Shown piece after piece: positions 8,641 through 16,868 of a stretch of DNA of 16,868 nt (its first letter is position 1; every line of letters begins with the position of its first letter). Source of the stretch: Nitrososphaeraceae archaeon. GTDB taxonomy: Archaea > Thermoproteota > Nitrososphaeria > Nitrososphaerales > Nitrososphaeraceae. The notes under the pieces are model-generated. The model saw only the letters and a program-made list of their open reading frames with translations, was not told the DNA's origin and made no database searches. The DNA lies in contig JAICHH010000020.1 of the NCBI GenBank assembly GCA_025922715.1, forward strand, positions 1-16,868, given 5' to 3'. The translations under genes were made by a program, and so were the position numbers.

Positions 8641-9498
8641 TTGTCGATATTACCTATGGTAGTAGAGAATAAAGGAATTATTTCTTATATTAGGATTTTA
8701 AAAGAAGATCTCGAGATATTACGTATCGTACCCGATGGAGGGACAGTTCCGGAGTTCAAAGCTGGCCAATTTGTTACCTTATCACTTAATAATCCAGATG
8801 AAGGAAAATTAGTTAGGAGAGCTTATTCAATAGCGTCTCCTCCAGAGAAAAAAAAATATTTTGAATTACTGATTAGATGGGTGAAGAAACCTCTCCCTGG
8901 GAGACTAACTACTCAGCTTTTTAATCGTAAGGAAGGAGATGAGATTGGTTGGTTGAAGCCAACAGGTATATTTACAGTAAATGAAAAAATGCATGATGGC
9001 AGTCCAGATAATAGGAGACTTGTTTTAATTGGAGGAGGAACTGGATTAGCTCCTTTTATATCATATAGTTTACATCTTAAAGCTATTGGCAGTAAAAGAG
9101 AAATAATTGTCTTACATGGGGCAAGTTATGTCGATGAACTCAGTTATAGAGAGTTGTTAACTGAATTGGAGGAAGAAAGTTTAGATAAAGGACAAGATAA
9201 ATGGAATTTTAAATATAGAGCCAGTATTAGCAGACCACACGAACCTTTCAATAGGTCCTGGGGCGGACAAAAAGGTAGGGTTGAATCATTTTTAAGACCC
9301 GAACCCGGAAGAGATACATCACCTTTAGAAGAGATTGTTGGAGAGAGAATAACTCCTGAAAATACTTCATTTTATGTCTGTGGCTGGCAAGGTACAGTTG
9401 ATGGTGTGCTAGATTTCTTAAAGCCTAAAGGATTTGTTGATGAAAGGCATAAAAGAAAAGACGGGAGTTATGAGATCAAATTCGAGTCATATGGATAA
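8641..9498 (+). CDS. Ferredoxin-NADP(+) reductase-like FAD/NAD(P) oxidoreductase
   Basis: A 285-residue two-domain flavoprotein that probably moves electrons between NAD(P)H and ferredoxin or another small carrier. The FAD-binding barrel shows GQFVTLSL and RRAYSIASP (59-67, the RxYS flavin motif), then PGRLTTQLF. The NAD(P)-binding domain has LIGGGTGLAPFISY (around 129-142) and the C-terminal FYVCGWQGTVDGVLDFL (Cys247-Gly248). No iron-sulfur Cys cluster is present, so it is a single-subunit reductase like bacterial Fpr. The start used here is TTG 8641; ATG at 8656, five codons later, is an alternative. A small unknown gene follows after 22 bp. Electron partner and NADH/NADPH preference are not visible. 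Confidence 0.88.
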   Translation: MSILPMVVENKGIISYIRILKEDLEILRIVPDGGTVPEFKAGQFVTLSLNNPDEGKLVRRAYSIASPPEKKKYFELLIRWVKKPLPGRLTTQLFNRKEGDEIGWLKPTGIFTVNEKMHDGSPDNRRLVLIGGGTGLAPFISYSLHLKAIGSKREIIVLHGASYVDELSYRELLTELEEESLDKGQDKWNFKYRASISRPHEPFNRSWGGQKGRVESFLRPEPGRDTSPLEEIVGERITPENTSFYVCGWQGTVDGVLDFLKPKGFVDERHKRKDGSYEIKFESYG

Positions 9499-9520
9499 TT
9501 TAGTTATTATGTGATATATT

Positions 9521-9859
9521 ATGAGATTTGAATATGAAGAATTTTCATCCATAGAAGATTTGTTTCTTTATATGGCATCTATAGCCCCATATATGAAACA
9601 ATTATTACCAATAACATATTACAAAGGTTATCTTTTCTCTATTGTTCCAATCTCACAGCTTTCGACCGAGATATTAATGATGGTTTATGTCAAAACGGAA
9701 ATGTCTACTGGCTTATTTGAATTTGATATTTCCACTGGCAAATATAAAAAAATCCACTCAATAGAACGGGCAGATAAAAATTATTTTATAATCATTAATC
9801 CAAAATCAGCCACCTTAGCAGATAAAGCTATTGCAAATTTGAAAATTACTAATCGGTAA
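9521..9859 (+). CDS. Hypothetical protein, 112 aa
   Basis: Not recognised. The protein is soluble, with a mixed alpha/beta composition: an N-terminal stretch rich in Glu and aromatics (MRFEYEEFSSIEDLFLYM), a hydrophobic middle (GYLFSIVPISQLSTEILMMVYV) probably forming beta strands rather than a membrane helix, and a charged C-terminus. It starts with ATG 22 bp after the FNR-like gene on the same strand, so co-transcription is likely and a role linked to that reductase is possible. No cysteines are present, so it is not a ferredoxin. It ends 22 bp before the convergent radical SAM gene. Confidence 0.75.
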   Translation: MRFEYEEFSSIEDLFLYMASIAPYMKQLLPITYYKGYLFSIVPISQLSTEILMMVYVKTEMSTGLFEFDISTGKYKKIHSIERADKNYFIIINPKSATLADKAIANLKITNR

Positions 9860-9881
9860 ATAAAAGAGATATAATACTATT

Positions 9882-11459
<1,578 letters not shown>

Positions 11460-11545
11460 TACTATAATCCTCTCTCAAGTCATCCTCTGAGAATCAGATA
11501 TAAATTTATTATCATAAACTTACTATGAGTTAGTGTTGGAAATAT

Positions 11546-11971
11546 TCAATAAAATCCTTTTTCATGTCCTTCTATCATAATTGATTTTAATTGCTTTCTA
11601 TTTAGATATGTTAATGATTCTGAAAATGTTGTCCAAATAAAGTCATCATGTTCATTGGAAAGCGTTATATCTCTAATACTAGTGGTAGCATAATAGAAAC
11701 TAACTTCTTTTCTAGATTTGACACCTTCACCTTTAAAAAATGAATACCTAATTCTTCCAATAAAAGATAGTATATTTAAAGAATTGATTCCTGTTTCTTC
11801 ATACACTTCTCTAAAAAGAGTTTGGATTTCGGTTTCTCCTTCTTCTTTATGGCCTTGAGGAAAGCCCCAATATCCTCTACGATTTCGGAGTAATAGAAAT
11901 TCAGGGTCTTTCATTTTACTTGAAGGTGATTGATACTTTATGACTGCTCCTACAGATTTTTCTATATTCAC
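11546..11971 (-). CDS. Nudix hydrolase, possibly Ap4A hydrolase-like
   Basis: A 141-residue protein with a complete Nudix box at residues 40-62 (G-x5-E-x7-REVYEETGI, starting at GHKEEGE), which binds divalent metal and hydrolyses nucleoside diphosphates linked to another group. The YWGFPQGHKE sequence just before and in the box resembles asymmetrical Ap4A hydrolases (bis(5'-nucleosyl)-tetraphosphatases), as does the small size; a different nucleotide substrate is possible. The start is GTG at 11971. A TATA-like stretch on the minus strand near 11996-12004 would place transcription start close to that codon. It is 86 bp upstream of the radical SAM gene and probably has its own promoter. Confidence 0.92.
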   Translation of the reverse strand: MNIEKSVGAVIKYQSPSSKMKDPEFLLLRNRRGYWGFPQGHKEEGETEIQTLFREVYEETGINSLNILSFIGRIRYSFFKGEGVKSRKEVSFYYATTSIRDITLSNEHDDFIWTTFSESLTYLNRKQLKSIMIEGHEKGFY

Positions 11972-12011
11972 ACTACACTATTTTTTTGAATTCAGAATTA
12001 TAATATTGTTT

Positions 12012-12021
12012 CTTAAAAATA
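12012..12021 (+). promoter_or_regulatory. Candidate TATA box for tRNA-Ala
   Basis: CTTAAAAATA lies about 35 bp before the first base of the mature tRNA, which fits a primary transcript with a short 5' leader. The 80 bp between the Nudix start and the tRNA must carry both divergent promoters. Assignment rests on spacing and composition only, in an AT-rich region. Confidence 0.35.
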
Positions 12022-12051
12022 TTAATATCGAGTAAATTCAATTTAATGATA

Positions 12052-12125
12052 GGGCCGGTCGTCTAGTCCGGTAGGATACGGCATTGGCATTGCTGAGATC
12101 GTGGGTTCGAATCCCACCCGGTCCA
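12052..12125 (+). tRNA. tRNA-Ala (anticodon GGC)
   Basis: The 74-nt sequence folds into a full cloverleaf. The acceptor stem is GGGCCGG with CCGGTCC and discriminator A; it contains the G3-U70 pair that marks tRNA-Ala. The D stem is GTCT with GGAT around a 9-nt loop, and the anticodon stem is CGGCA with TGCTG. The loop TTGGCAT gives anticodon GGC at positions 34-36. The variable loop is 5 nt, and the T arm is GTGGG-TTCGAAT-CCCAC. No intron is present and CCA is not encoded. Confidence 0.97.
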
Positions 12126-12142
12126 CTACTCTAAAGGTATCA

Positions 12143-12152
12143 TTAAAATAGA
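12143..12152 (+). promoter_or_regulatory. Candidate TATA box for the kinase-like gene
   Basis: TTAAAATAGA is centred about 25 bp before the TTG at 12173, the spacing of a leaderless archaeal promoter. It supports that non-ATG start, although the region is AT-rich and chance matches are easy. Confidence 0.35.
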
Positions 12153-12172
12153 TAAAAATAATAAAACTTCTA

Positions 12173-12874
12173 TTGTATTTTATCAATTGGGAAAGAAAGA
12201 TTACAATAAATGTATTTGAAAGTAATAAGGTAGTAGAAAAAAAAACGAAATCATTTACAAATCTCAGGCATTTCATTTTAATTTTTTGTTTTACCTTAAT
12301 CTCTATTTTCTCTGGAAACCCCTCGTTTCCTCCTGGGATCGGACAAAAAATAGTGGAGAATGAGAGTTTTGAATTTAGAAATAAATTGAAATTAATTGGT
12401 ATTAATACTCCGAAGCTTTTTTCTATATCATATGAGGAAATAATAGAAGAATATATTAAAGGAGGAAATCTGTATTTTTACTTTCATACAGAACAATCAA
12501 ATGATCTAGCATTTCAAGCAGGCAAAATTACTGGACTATTACATAACAATGGATTTGTATTTAATGATAACAAATGCCAAAATTATTTAGTAAATGAAGA
12601 TAAAGAAGTAATAAGAATTGATCTTGGATTCATTCAGAAAAGTGAATCAGTATTTGCTCAAAGTATGGATGTAGGGAGTTTTCTAGCTAGTATCCTAGAC
12701 TTAAAACCACAAATATATAGAAAGGTAGCAAAAGAATTTTTGTCTGGCTATCTCGAAATCACAAATAAGAAAATACCTTACCTATCAATTATTTTAAGAA
12801 ACATACTAGCCTTAGGGTTTGTTTATAATCATGACAATATGATACAAAATATGTTAAATAAGAGGAGATCCTAG
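12173..12874 (+). CDS. Diverged Bud32/RIO-like protein kinase homologue
   Basis: A 233-residue protein resembling the small archaeal kinase group around Bud32, RIO and Kdo kinases. The lysine of strand 3 may be in NKVVEKKTKS (Lys23 or Lys24). A helix-C-like Glu precedes GINTPKL (76-82), and IIEEYIKGGNL fits the hinge. The catalytic loop reads FNDNKCQN, with Asp132 and Asn137 in place but Phe-Asn where HGD-type kinases have His-Gly. RIDLGF with Asp150 matches the DFG-like element. No glycine-rich loop is visible and the N-terminus is short. The only upstream start candidate is TTG at 12173; the frame is closed by a stop at 12149-12151. It may be a kinase, an ATPase or a pseudokinase. Its end overlaps the convergent gene by 4 bp. 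Confidence 0.7.
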   Translation: MYFINWERKITINVFESNKVVEKKTKSFTNLRHFILIFCFTLISIFSGNPSFPPGIGQKIVENESFEFRNKLKLIGINTPKLFSISYEEIIEEYIKGGNLYFYFHTEQSNDLAFQAGKITGLLHNNGFVFNDNKCQNYLVNEDKEVIRIDLGFIQKSESVFAQSMDVGSFLASILDLKPQIYRKVAKEFLSGYLEITNKKIPYLSIILRNILALGFVYNHDNMIQNMLNKRRS

Positions 12875-13254
12875 ATAGGTGGAAGTTCTTGCCTTTTATC
12901 AAATCCCCCAGAGCCAAATTTGCAATAGAAACACTGATCGGATTGCATGTATGGTATTTTCTGGATAGTAATAGCTCCGAGCTTTAAAGCAAATTTTGTC
13001 ATGATTCTATGTTTTAAGGGCATAGAAGGAATAACCTCTTTAAAATATACATTATAATGATCAGGACAAAATTTTAAAGTTATTTGAGCCCGGTTTTTAT
13101 TAGTCGACTTTGACTCACTAATATTCTTTGCGATACTAATTTGCTCTCTAATATATTCATGCTTAGGACAGGGGCAATCTCTTCCTAAAGGATGTTTATA
13201 TGCAGGTGTATTTTTCCAATCAAATTCTGGAAAATTTTTTTCGAAATCATCCAT
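12871..13254 (-). CDS. Cys/His-rich hypothetical protein, probable metal binding
   Basis: A 127-residue protein, not recognised. Three clusters of possible metal ligands are visible: CPCPKH (Cys27, Cys29, His32), FCPDHY (Cys63, His66) and CFYCKF (Cys108, Cys111). They could build a zinc or iron-sulfur site. The rest is soluble and basic, with a helical middle. ATG 13254 is preferred as start because MDDFEKNFPEFDW begins a protein-like region and minus-strand TATA-like sequences lie 16-40 bp upstream; the frame also opens at TTG 13341, which would add 29 mainly hydrophobic residues encoded in AT-rich promoter-like DNA. It is convergent with the kinase-like gene and divergent from the coiled-coil gene. 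Function unknown. Confidence 0.7.
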   Translation of the reverse strand: MDDFEKNFPEFDWKNTPAYKHPLGRDCPCPKHEYIREQISIAKNISESKSTNKNRAQITLKFCPDHYNVYFKEVIPSMPLKHRIMTKFALKLGAITIQKIPYMQSDQCFYCKFGSGGFDKRQELPPI

Positions 13255-13357
13255 TCTTCTCAGTTGTAATATAAATTCAATATCATATAAATTATAGGAT
13301 ACATTTGATCTAATGAATAATGTAAATAATAATGTTAACAAGTGATAAAAATATATA

Positions 13358-13367
13358 TTTTATAAAT
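13358..13367 (+). promoter_or_regulatory. TATA box for the coiled-coil gene
   Basis: TTTATAAATT is centred about 27 bp before the GTG at 13389. This is the expected distance for a transcript that begins at the start codon and supports the GTG start, since no Shine-Dalgarno sequence precedes it. Confidence 0.5.
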
Positions 13368-13388
13368 TTATTACAAATTTAGCGCGGC

Positions 13389-14384
13389 GTGAATAAAACC
13401 GAAGAAATTAATGCTTTGAGCAGTGAAGGTGTCAATTCTAGAAGGAGTGATTCTAAACAAAATATTGTATCACTAGAATCCAATCTTAAAACTCTTTTAG
13501 ATTTCAAGAACTCATTACTTGAGGATCAGAAGAATGGTGAACAGTTAATTCAAGAACTTAATGATAAAATAGAAGTTACGAAAAAGCAAATAGACGAGGA
13601 AAGAGAAACACTCGAAGGACTTAGAATAAAATTAAAAGAAGTCAATGATGTAAAGGAAGAAGAATTCCCAAAATTTATGGAGCTTAAAGAATTGGTGTTA
13701 AAAGCTAGGAGTCAAATGAAGATTATAGATGAAAAATCAGGGACCAAACCAATTAGAGAGAAAACAAATATCAAACAATTGACTAAAACTCTTGAGCAAT
13801 TAGAACGAGACATTCAAACTAAAAAATTATCTAAAGATGAAGAACGGAAACTAGTTACACGATCTAAGGAAATAGCTATTAAATTACATACAATGAAGGT
13901 TATGCATAAAAAAGAAGATCAGTATAGAACAATTTCATCTCAATATGGTAATTTAAAGTCAAAAATTAATGAAATTTTCGACAGAAGATCAGAATTTGGA
14001 AATAAAATTGGAGAATTAAAAAAAGGATTAGATACGTTATTAGATGATAGAGAAAAATTCTACGAAGAAAGACGAAAGATAATTAGAGATGTTAGAGAAA
14101 CTACTGCCAAATTAGAAATGGTCAATACACAAATTAATGCGATAGAATTTAGAAAATCGAAGATAACTTCGTTTGGAGGAAAAAGACGACCGAAGGACAG
14201 TCATGACAAGAATTATTCAGGATTTCAATCATCTAAAGAAAGAACCAAAAGAAGTAAGGAAAATGTACAAATTTGGAATTCAATGAAAGAACAAGCTTTA
14301 AAGAAGATGTCTAGCGGAGAAAAATTAACATTTGATGAAATGCGACTTATTTATAGTGATATGAACAACTCAGAAAGCTTCTAA
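13389..14384 (+). CDS. Archaeal coiled-coil protein (COG1340-like)
   Basis: A 331-residue protein dominated by heptad-rich, highly charged coiled coil from about residue 25 to 255, with a basic linker (FGGKRRPKDSHDKN) and a C-terminal helical piece ending in SSGEKLTFDEMRLIYSDM. The central LERDIQTKKLSKDEERKLV segment and the GEKLTFDE tail match my memory of COG1340, an uncharacterised coiled-coil family widespread in archaea. No ATPase motifs of SMC or Rad50 type are present, so it is not a fragment of those. The start is GTG at 13389 beneath a well-placed TATA box. Its role is unknown; a structural or scaffolding function is only a guess. Confidence 0.88.
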   Translation: MNKTEEINALSSEGVNSRRSDSKQNIVSLESNLKTLLDFKNSLLEDQKNGEQLIQELNDKIEVTKKQIDEERETLEGLRIKLKEVNDVKEEEFPKFMELKELVLKARSQMKIIDEKSGTKPIREKTNIKQLTKTLEQLERDIQTKKLSKDEERKLVTRSKEIAIKLHTMKVMHKKEDQYRTISSQYGNLKSKINEIFDRRSEFGNKIGELKKGLDTLLDDREKFYEERRKIIRDVRETTAKLEMVNTQINAIEFRKSKITSFGGKRRPKDSHDKNYSGFQSSKERTKRSKENVQIWNSMKEQALKKMSSGEKLTFDEMRLIYSDMNNSESF

Positions 14385-14404
14385 AAAACCATATTTATTT
14401 AATG

Positions 14405-14412
14405 TTTTTTTT
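14405..14412 (+). terminator. T-run, possible terminator of the coiled-coil gene
   Basis: Eight consecutive T follow 20 bases after the stop codon. T-runs are enough to end archaeal transcription. No stable hairpin precedes it. The remaining 57 bp to the next gene are AT-rich with TATA-like stretches near 14415-14427 and 14446-14456 that could drive the glycosyltransferase gene. Confidence 0.4.
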
Positions 14413-14469
14413 ATGATATATATTATTAGTCAGTTTTAGTGTAGATGTATATTATATTAGTGTTTAAGA

Positions 14470-15645
14470 ATGTTAAAAAAGGTATATTTCACTCCCTACG
14501 GAGTAGGATTAGGTCATGCCAGTCGATTGATAACAATTGCAGAAAAAGTACAAAATAATAAATTACAAGTAAAATTTTCCTCCTTTGGTGAAGCTGTAGA
14601 ATATATTTCGAGGTGTGGGTATGGATGTAATCAGATACCACCAGTAGAATTTTCTTGGAATTCACAGGGAAGTTTTTCATTAAAAAATTCTATCTCGAAT
14701 GTTCCAAATTGGTTTAAAAATTTTCCCATACAGATTATTAAAGAAGTAGAGCTCATGATCAAATTTTCTCCTAATCTAATAGTTTCAGATTCACGACTTT
14801 CTTCTCTTATCTCAGCTAGATTATTAGGTATTCCCTCTTTAGTTCTCCTCAATCAGATCAAATTACTTCTATCCCCAAAACTTCATTCGTTTAAAGCAGG
14901 AAGGTTTTTTGAAACTGTGAATGGGGAATTTATAGGATCCTTATGGTCACTTGCGAATGAACTCCTTATTCCAGACCTACCACCGCCATATACAATTGCC
15001 GAAAATAATATTTGGTACACCTCTTCAGTTTTTAAAAAAATAAAATATATAGGATTTATAGCTCCCAAAATGAATATTTCTGAGCAACAAATTATTAAAG
15101 TTACTAACTTACTAAATTTTTCCAATAGTAAACCAATTGTTTTTTTTCATATTAGTGGTCCTGCCAAAACTAGATTACCTCTCGTTAGAAAAATCCTTGA
15201 TGCCCAAAAATATTTTAAAAACAATATTCAGTATGTAATATCTGAAGGAAAGCCAAATGGAAACATCGAACCTTTCAAGATATCCGATAATGGTTGGTAT
15301 TATGAATGGTGCCCGATAAGGGATGAACTCTTTATATTGAGCAATATCATTGTATTACGAGGTGGACATACAACAATATCACAAGCCATCCAATTTGGTA
15401 AACCCATCATTTCTATTCCGATAGAAAATCAGGCAGAACAAATTAGTAATTCTTGTAAAATAACAAAAATTGGAATTGGAATAATGTTAAAAACTGATGA
15501 ATTGACTCCGGAAAAAATAGTAGAATCAATAAATAAAATATTAAATGATAATAGATTTATAGCAAGATCTAACGAGATAATGGAATTTTGCAGTAAGTTA
15601 AATGGAGTTGAGAATGTTATCAATATAATTAGGTCGTATATTTAA
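14470..15645 (+). CDS. GT-B fold glycosyltransferase (MurG/UGT-like)
   Basis: A 391-residue glycosyltransferase of the MurG/UDP-glycosyltransferase type. The N-terminal domain opens with TPYGVGLGHASR, in which GxGLGHxxR (11-19) is the acceptor-side glycine-rich loop of this fold. The C-terminal domain contains PIVFFHISGPAKT and LRGGHTTISQAIQFGKPIISIPIENQAEQ (from about residue 296, split here as GGHTT, GKP and EQ), the donor-binding signature of the family. No signal peptide or transmembrane helix is seen, so it is cytosolic or peripherally bound to the membrane. Substrates cannot be inferred; glycolipid or protein N-glycan synthesis are the usual archaeal uses. The last 48 bp overlap the tail of the convergent gene. 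Confidence 0.9.
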   Translation: MLKKVYFTPYGVGLGHASRLITIAEKVQNNKLQVKFSSFGEAVEYISRCGYGCNQIPPVEFSWNSQGSFSLKNSISNVPNWFKNFPIQIIKEVELMIKFSPNLIVSDSRLSSLISARLLGIPSLVLLNQIKLLLSPKLHSFKAGRFFETVNGEFIGSLWSLANELLIPDLPPPYTIAENNIWYTSSVFKKIKYIGFIAPKMNISEQQIIKVTNLLNFSNSKPIVFFHISGPAKTRLPLVRKILDAQKYFKNNIQYVISEGKPNGNIEPFKISDNGWYYEWCPIRDELFILSNIIVLRGGHTTISQAIQFGKPIISIPIENQAEQISNSCKITKIGIGIMLKTDELTPEKIVESINKILNDNRFIARSNEIMEFCSKLNGVENVINIIRSYI

Positions 15646-16749
15646 TAACCCGCTTTGTATAGAAAATACTTTGATATTTTTTCGAAAATTATCTGATTTT
15701 ATTCGAATTTTATTCCTCACTTCTATATAGGCATTAAATTTACTTCTTTTAAGATTAGTTGTCTCTCGTATGCTATTATTAAAATTTTGAATCAGAGGGA
15801 TAAATTTCAGATCCTCTTCAAATAGATTAGGCATCCATGGGATCTTACCATTTTTAATACAAAAATTAATTGAATAGTCAATTAACCAAGTAGGATGCAA
15901 AATCAAATTAAAGGGAATAACAACATCAATAATATTGCTAAAATAAGAACAAATATCAATTATTAATAAGTTTAATAAAATATCAGTATTTATACTAGTA
16001 TTTAGATTATTTTTTTCTGGAATTAATAAATTTAGTTGTAATAGTTTTAATTTTAGTTTGTGAATAGATATATTGTTTAAAATTTTATGTAGAGATAATA
16101 ATATGTTCTTTAAATCTATATAATCCCAATATAAAATTAATATATCTGGAAAAAAACCCATTTGTATTATTTTTTTTAAGGAAAAAAGTGAAATTTCATT
16201 ATAGATAATTATAAAGGCTTTCTTTTTTATTTTTCCATAAGAATTTCCTCTTATTCCATCCAGTGACTTCCAACTTACATACGATTTGAACTTACCTATA
16301 TAAACCCTAATGACTTTACTTGCCGATTCCTCATTTGTTGAAGGTCTTGATAATCTATTTGATAATTTTTCTACTAGTAAGCCAGTAGCAATGAATTCAA
16401 TATCTCGTGATAAAAATTTAGAATTTTCTGAGAATACTCTTATGAAAAATTTTTCGTCAATAATTATTTTTTGCCCCATTTTTACTATTTTATTTATAAT
16501 GGACTTCATATTATTTGGACACGAACACGCTATCTCGATTTTTTTTATTCCTACAAATGATGAAATAATAATAGAAGCTTTAATAGGTTTATTTAAATAA
16601 ATTGAAAAAAAGCTCTTTTCCTGAATAATCCTATATACAATAATATCATTTTCTTGTAATTTTTTGATTGTTGTAAGTTTTACATCATCAATTATTGAAG
16701 GATATGTCGGAAAAACCAAGATTGAAAGATCTTTTGTATGTCGAGACAT
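15598..16749 (-). CDS. ThiI-like THUMP-domain protein with degenerate PP-loop
   Basis: A 383-residue protein whose layout resembles ThiI tRNA 4-thiouridine synthases. An N-terminal ferredoxin-like region leads to a THUMP-like stretch (about 60-185): FFIRVFSENSKFLSRDIEF, VIRVYIGKFKSYVSW, then a GIRGNSYGKI segment where ThiI has GxGGLPxGxxGK. Immediately after, where ThiI has the ATP-binding SGGxDS, this protein reads IIIYNEISLFSLKK, so the PP-loop is not recognisable. KIIQMGFFPDILILYWDY fits the next helix and strand. The second half is very rich in Ile, Leu, Asn and Lys. A catalytic Cys of ThiI type is not evident. The ATG at 16749 has a TATA box 23 bp upstream. It may act as an RNA-binding THUMP protein or be decaying. 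Confidence 0.72.
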   Translation of the reverse strand: MSRHTKDLSILVFPTYPSIIDDVKLTTIKKLQENDIIVYRIIQEKSFFSIYLNKPIKASIIISSFVGIKKIEIACSCPNNMKSIINKIVKMGQKIIIDEKFFIRVFSENSKFLSRDIEFIATGLLVEKLSNRLSRPSTNEESASKVIRVYIGKFKSYVSWKSLDGIRGNSYGKIKKKAFIIIYNEISLFSLKKIIQMGFFPDILILYWDYIDLKNILLSLHKILNNISIHKLKLKLLQLNLLIPEKNNLNTSINTDILLNLLIIDICSYFSNIIDVVIPFNLILHPTWLIDYSINFCIKNGKIPWMPNLFEEDLKFIPLIQNFNNSIRETTNLKRSKFNAYIEVRNKIRIKSDNFRKNIKVFSIQSGLLNIRPNYIDNILNSI

Positions 16750-16766
16750 TTTCAGAACTTAAAAGT

Positions 16767-16778
16767 TTTATATTTAAA
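16767..16778 (-). promoter_or_regulatory. TATA box for the ThiI-like gene
   Basis: On the minus strand TTTAAATATAAA is centred about 23 bp before the ATG at 16749, suggesting a leaderless transcript. It overlaps the stop codon of the upstream partial gene (16774-16776), so the two genes may be transcribed separately despite the 24-bp gap. Confidence 0.45.
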
Positions 16779-16866
16779 TGCTAAGTGATTTCAATGCCTC
16801 ATTAATATGTTCTCTATCTTGTGCATTTGGGGTCTTTTCCAAATAAAATATTAAATCTTGTTTTGC
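16774..16866 (-). CDS. C-terminal end of an unidentified protein (partial)
   Basis: A minus-strand frame is open from the right edge of the window for 30 codons, ending in TAA at 16774-16776. The other two minus-strand frames contain stops in this stretch. The residues are protein-like (…FYLEKTPNAQDREHINEALKSLSI), hydrophilic and helical, without a recognisable motif. The 24-bp distance to the ThiI-like ATG suggests neighbouring genes on the same strand. It is too short to name. Confidence 0.5.
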   Translation of the reverse strand, partial: AKQDLIFYLEKTPNAQDREHINEALKSLSI

Positions 16867-16868
16867 AT

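Noticed and set aside
12043..12276. Minus-strand 77-aa reading frame containing VGFEPTISAMPMPYPTG
   Set aside because: It is the antisense of the tRNA-Ala gene; this kind of peptide is a well-known false gene call over tRNA genes.
12052..12874. Integrated element at tRNA-Ala
   Set aside because: No repeated tRNA 3' end, integrase or composition change was seen downstream; the neighbouring genes look chromosomal.
13389..14384. SMC or Rad50 fragment
   Set aside because: There is no Walker A, Walker B or ABC signature, and the central and C-terminal sequence fits a stand-alone archaeal coiled-coil family.
16310..16600. Plus-strand 96-aa frame inside the ThiI-like gene
   Set aside because: It is antisense to the THUMP region and has no independent motif or promoter.

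Overview
The window looks like chromosomal DNA of an AT-rich archaeon, most likely a thaumarchaeon (class Nitrososphaeria; a low-GC member such as Nitrosopumilus or Nitrosocosmicus would fit). This rests on archaeal-type ribosomal protein S2, archaeal GluRS, isopentenyl phosphate kinase and type 2 IPP isomerase. The S2-Memo-MVK-IPK-IDI2-prenyltransferase-GluRS gene order is archaeal, many starts appear leaderless with a TATA box about 20-27 nt upstream, and the tRNA gene does not encode CCA. The lineage is an inference from protein style and gene order; no database search was possible.

Region 1 (1-8246, + strand) is one tightly packed operon-like block: rpsB (5' end outside the window, with an acidic N-terminal tail of perfect 69-bp repeats), a Memo-family protein, mevalonate kinase, isopentenyl phosphate kinase, type 2 IPP isomerase, a GGPP-type prenyl synthase, glutamyl-tRNA synthetase and a fumarylacetoacetate-hydrolase-family enzyme. 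Genes overlap or lie 1-9 bp apart. The four central enzymes run from mevalonate to the C20 precursor of archaeal ether lipids. The block ends in a hairpin followed by a T-run.

Region 2 (8241-9859) holds a small convergent coiled-coil protein, then a ferredoxin-NADP reductase-like flavoprotein followed by a small unknown protein. Region 3 (9882-11971, - strand) holds a B12-domain radical SAM protein resembling the family that contains the GDGT ring synthases GrsA/B, and a Nudix hydrolase. Region 4 (12052-14384) has tRNA-Ala(GGC), a diverged Bud32/RIO-like kinase homologue, a Cys/His-rich unknown protein in convergent orientation, and an archaeal coiled-coil protein of the COG1340 type. Region 5 (14470-16868) has a MurG-like GT-B glycosyltransferase, which overlaps tail-to-tail with a ThiI-like THUMP protein whose PP-loop appears lost, and the last 30 codons of another minus-strand gene.

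The most interesting points are the perfect in-frame repeats in a ribosomal protein gene, the possible lipid-ring radical SAM enzyme close to the isoprenoid operon, the ThiI-like protein without its catalytic motif, and the kinase homologue lacking a glycine-rich loop and catalytic histidine. I see no mobile element, CRISPR array or defence island. There is no stretch over 300 bases without a gene.
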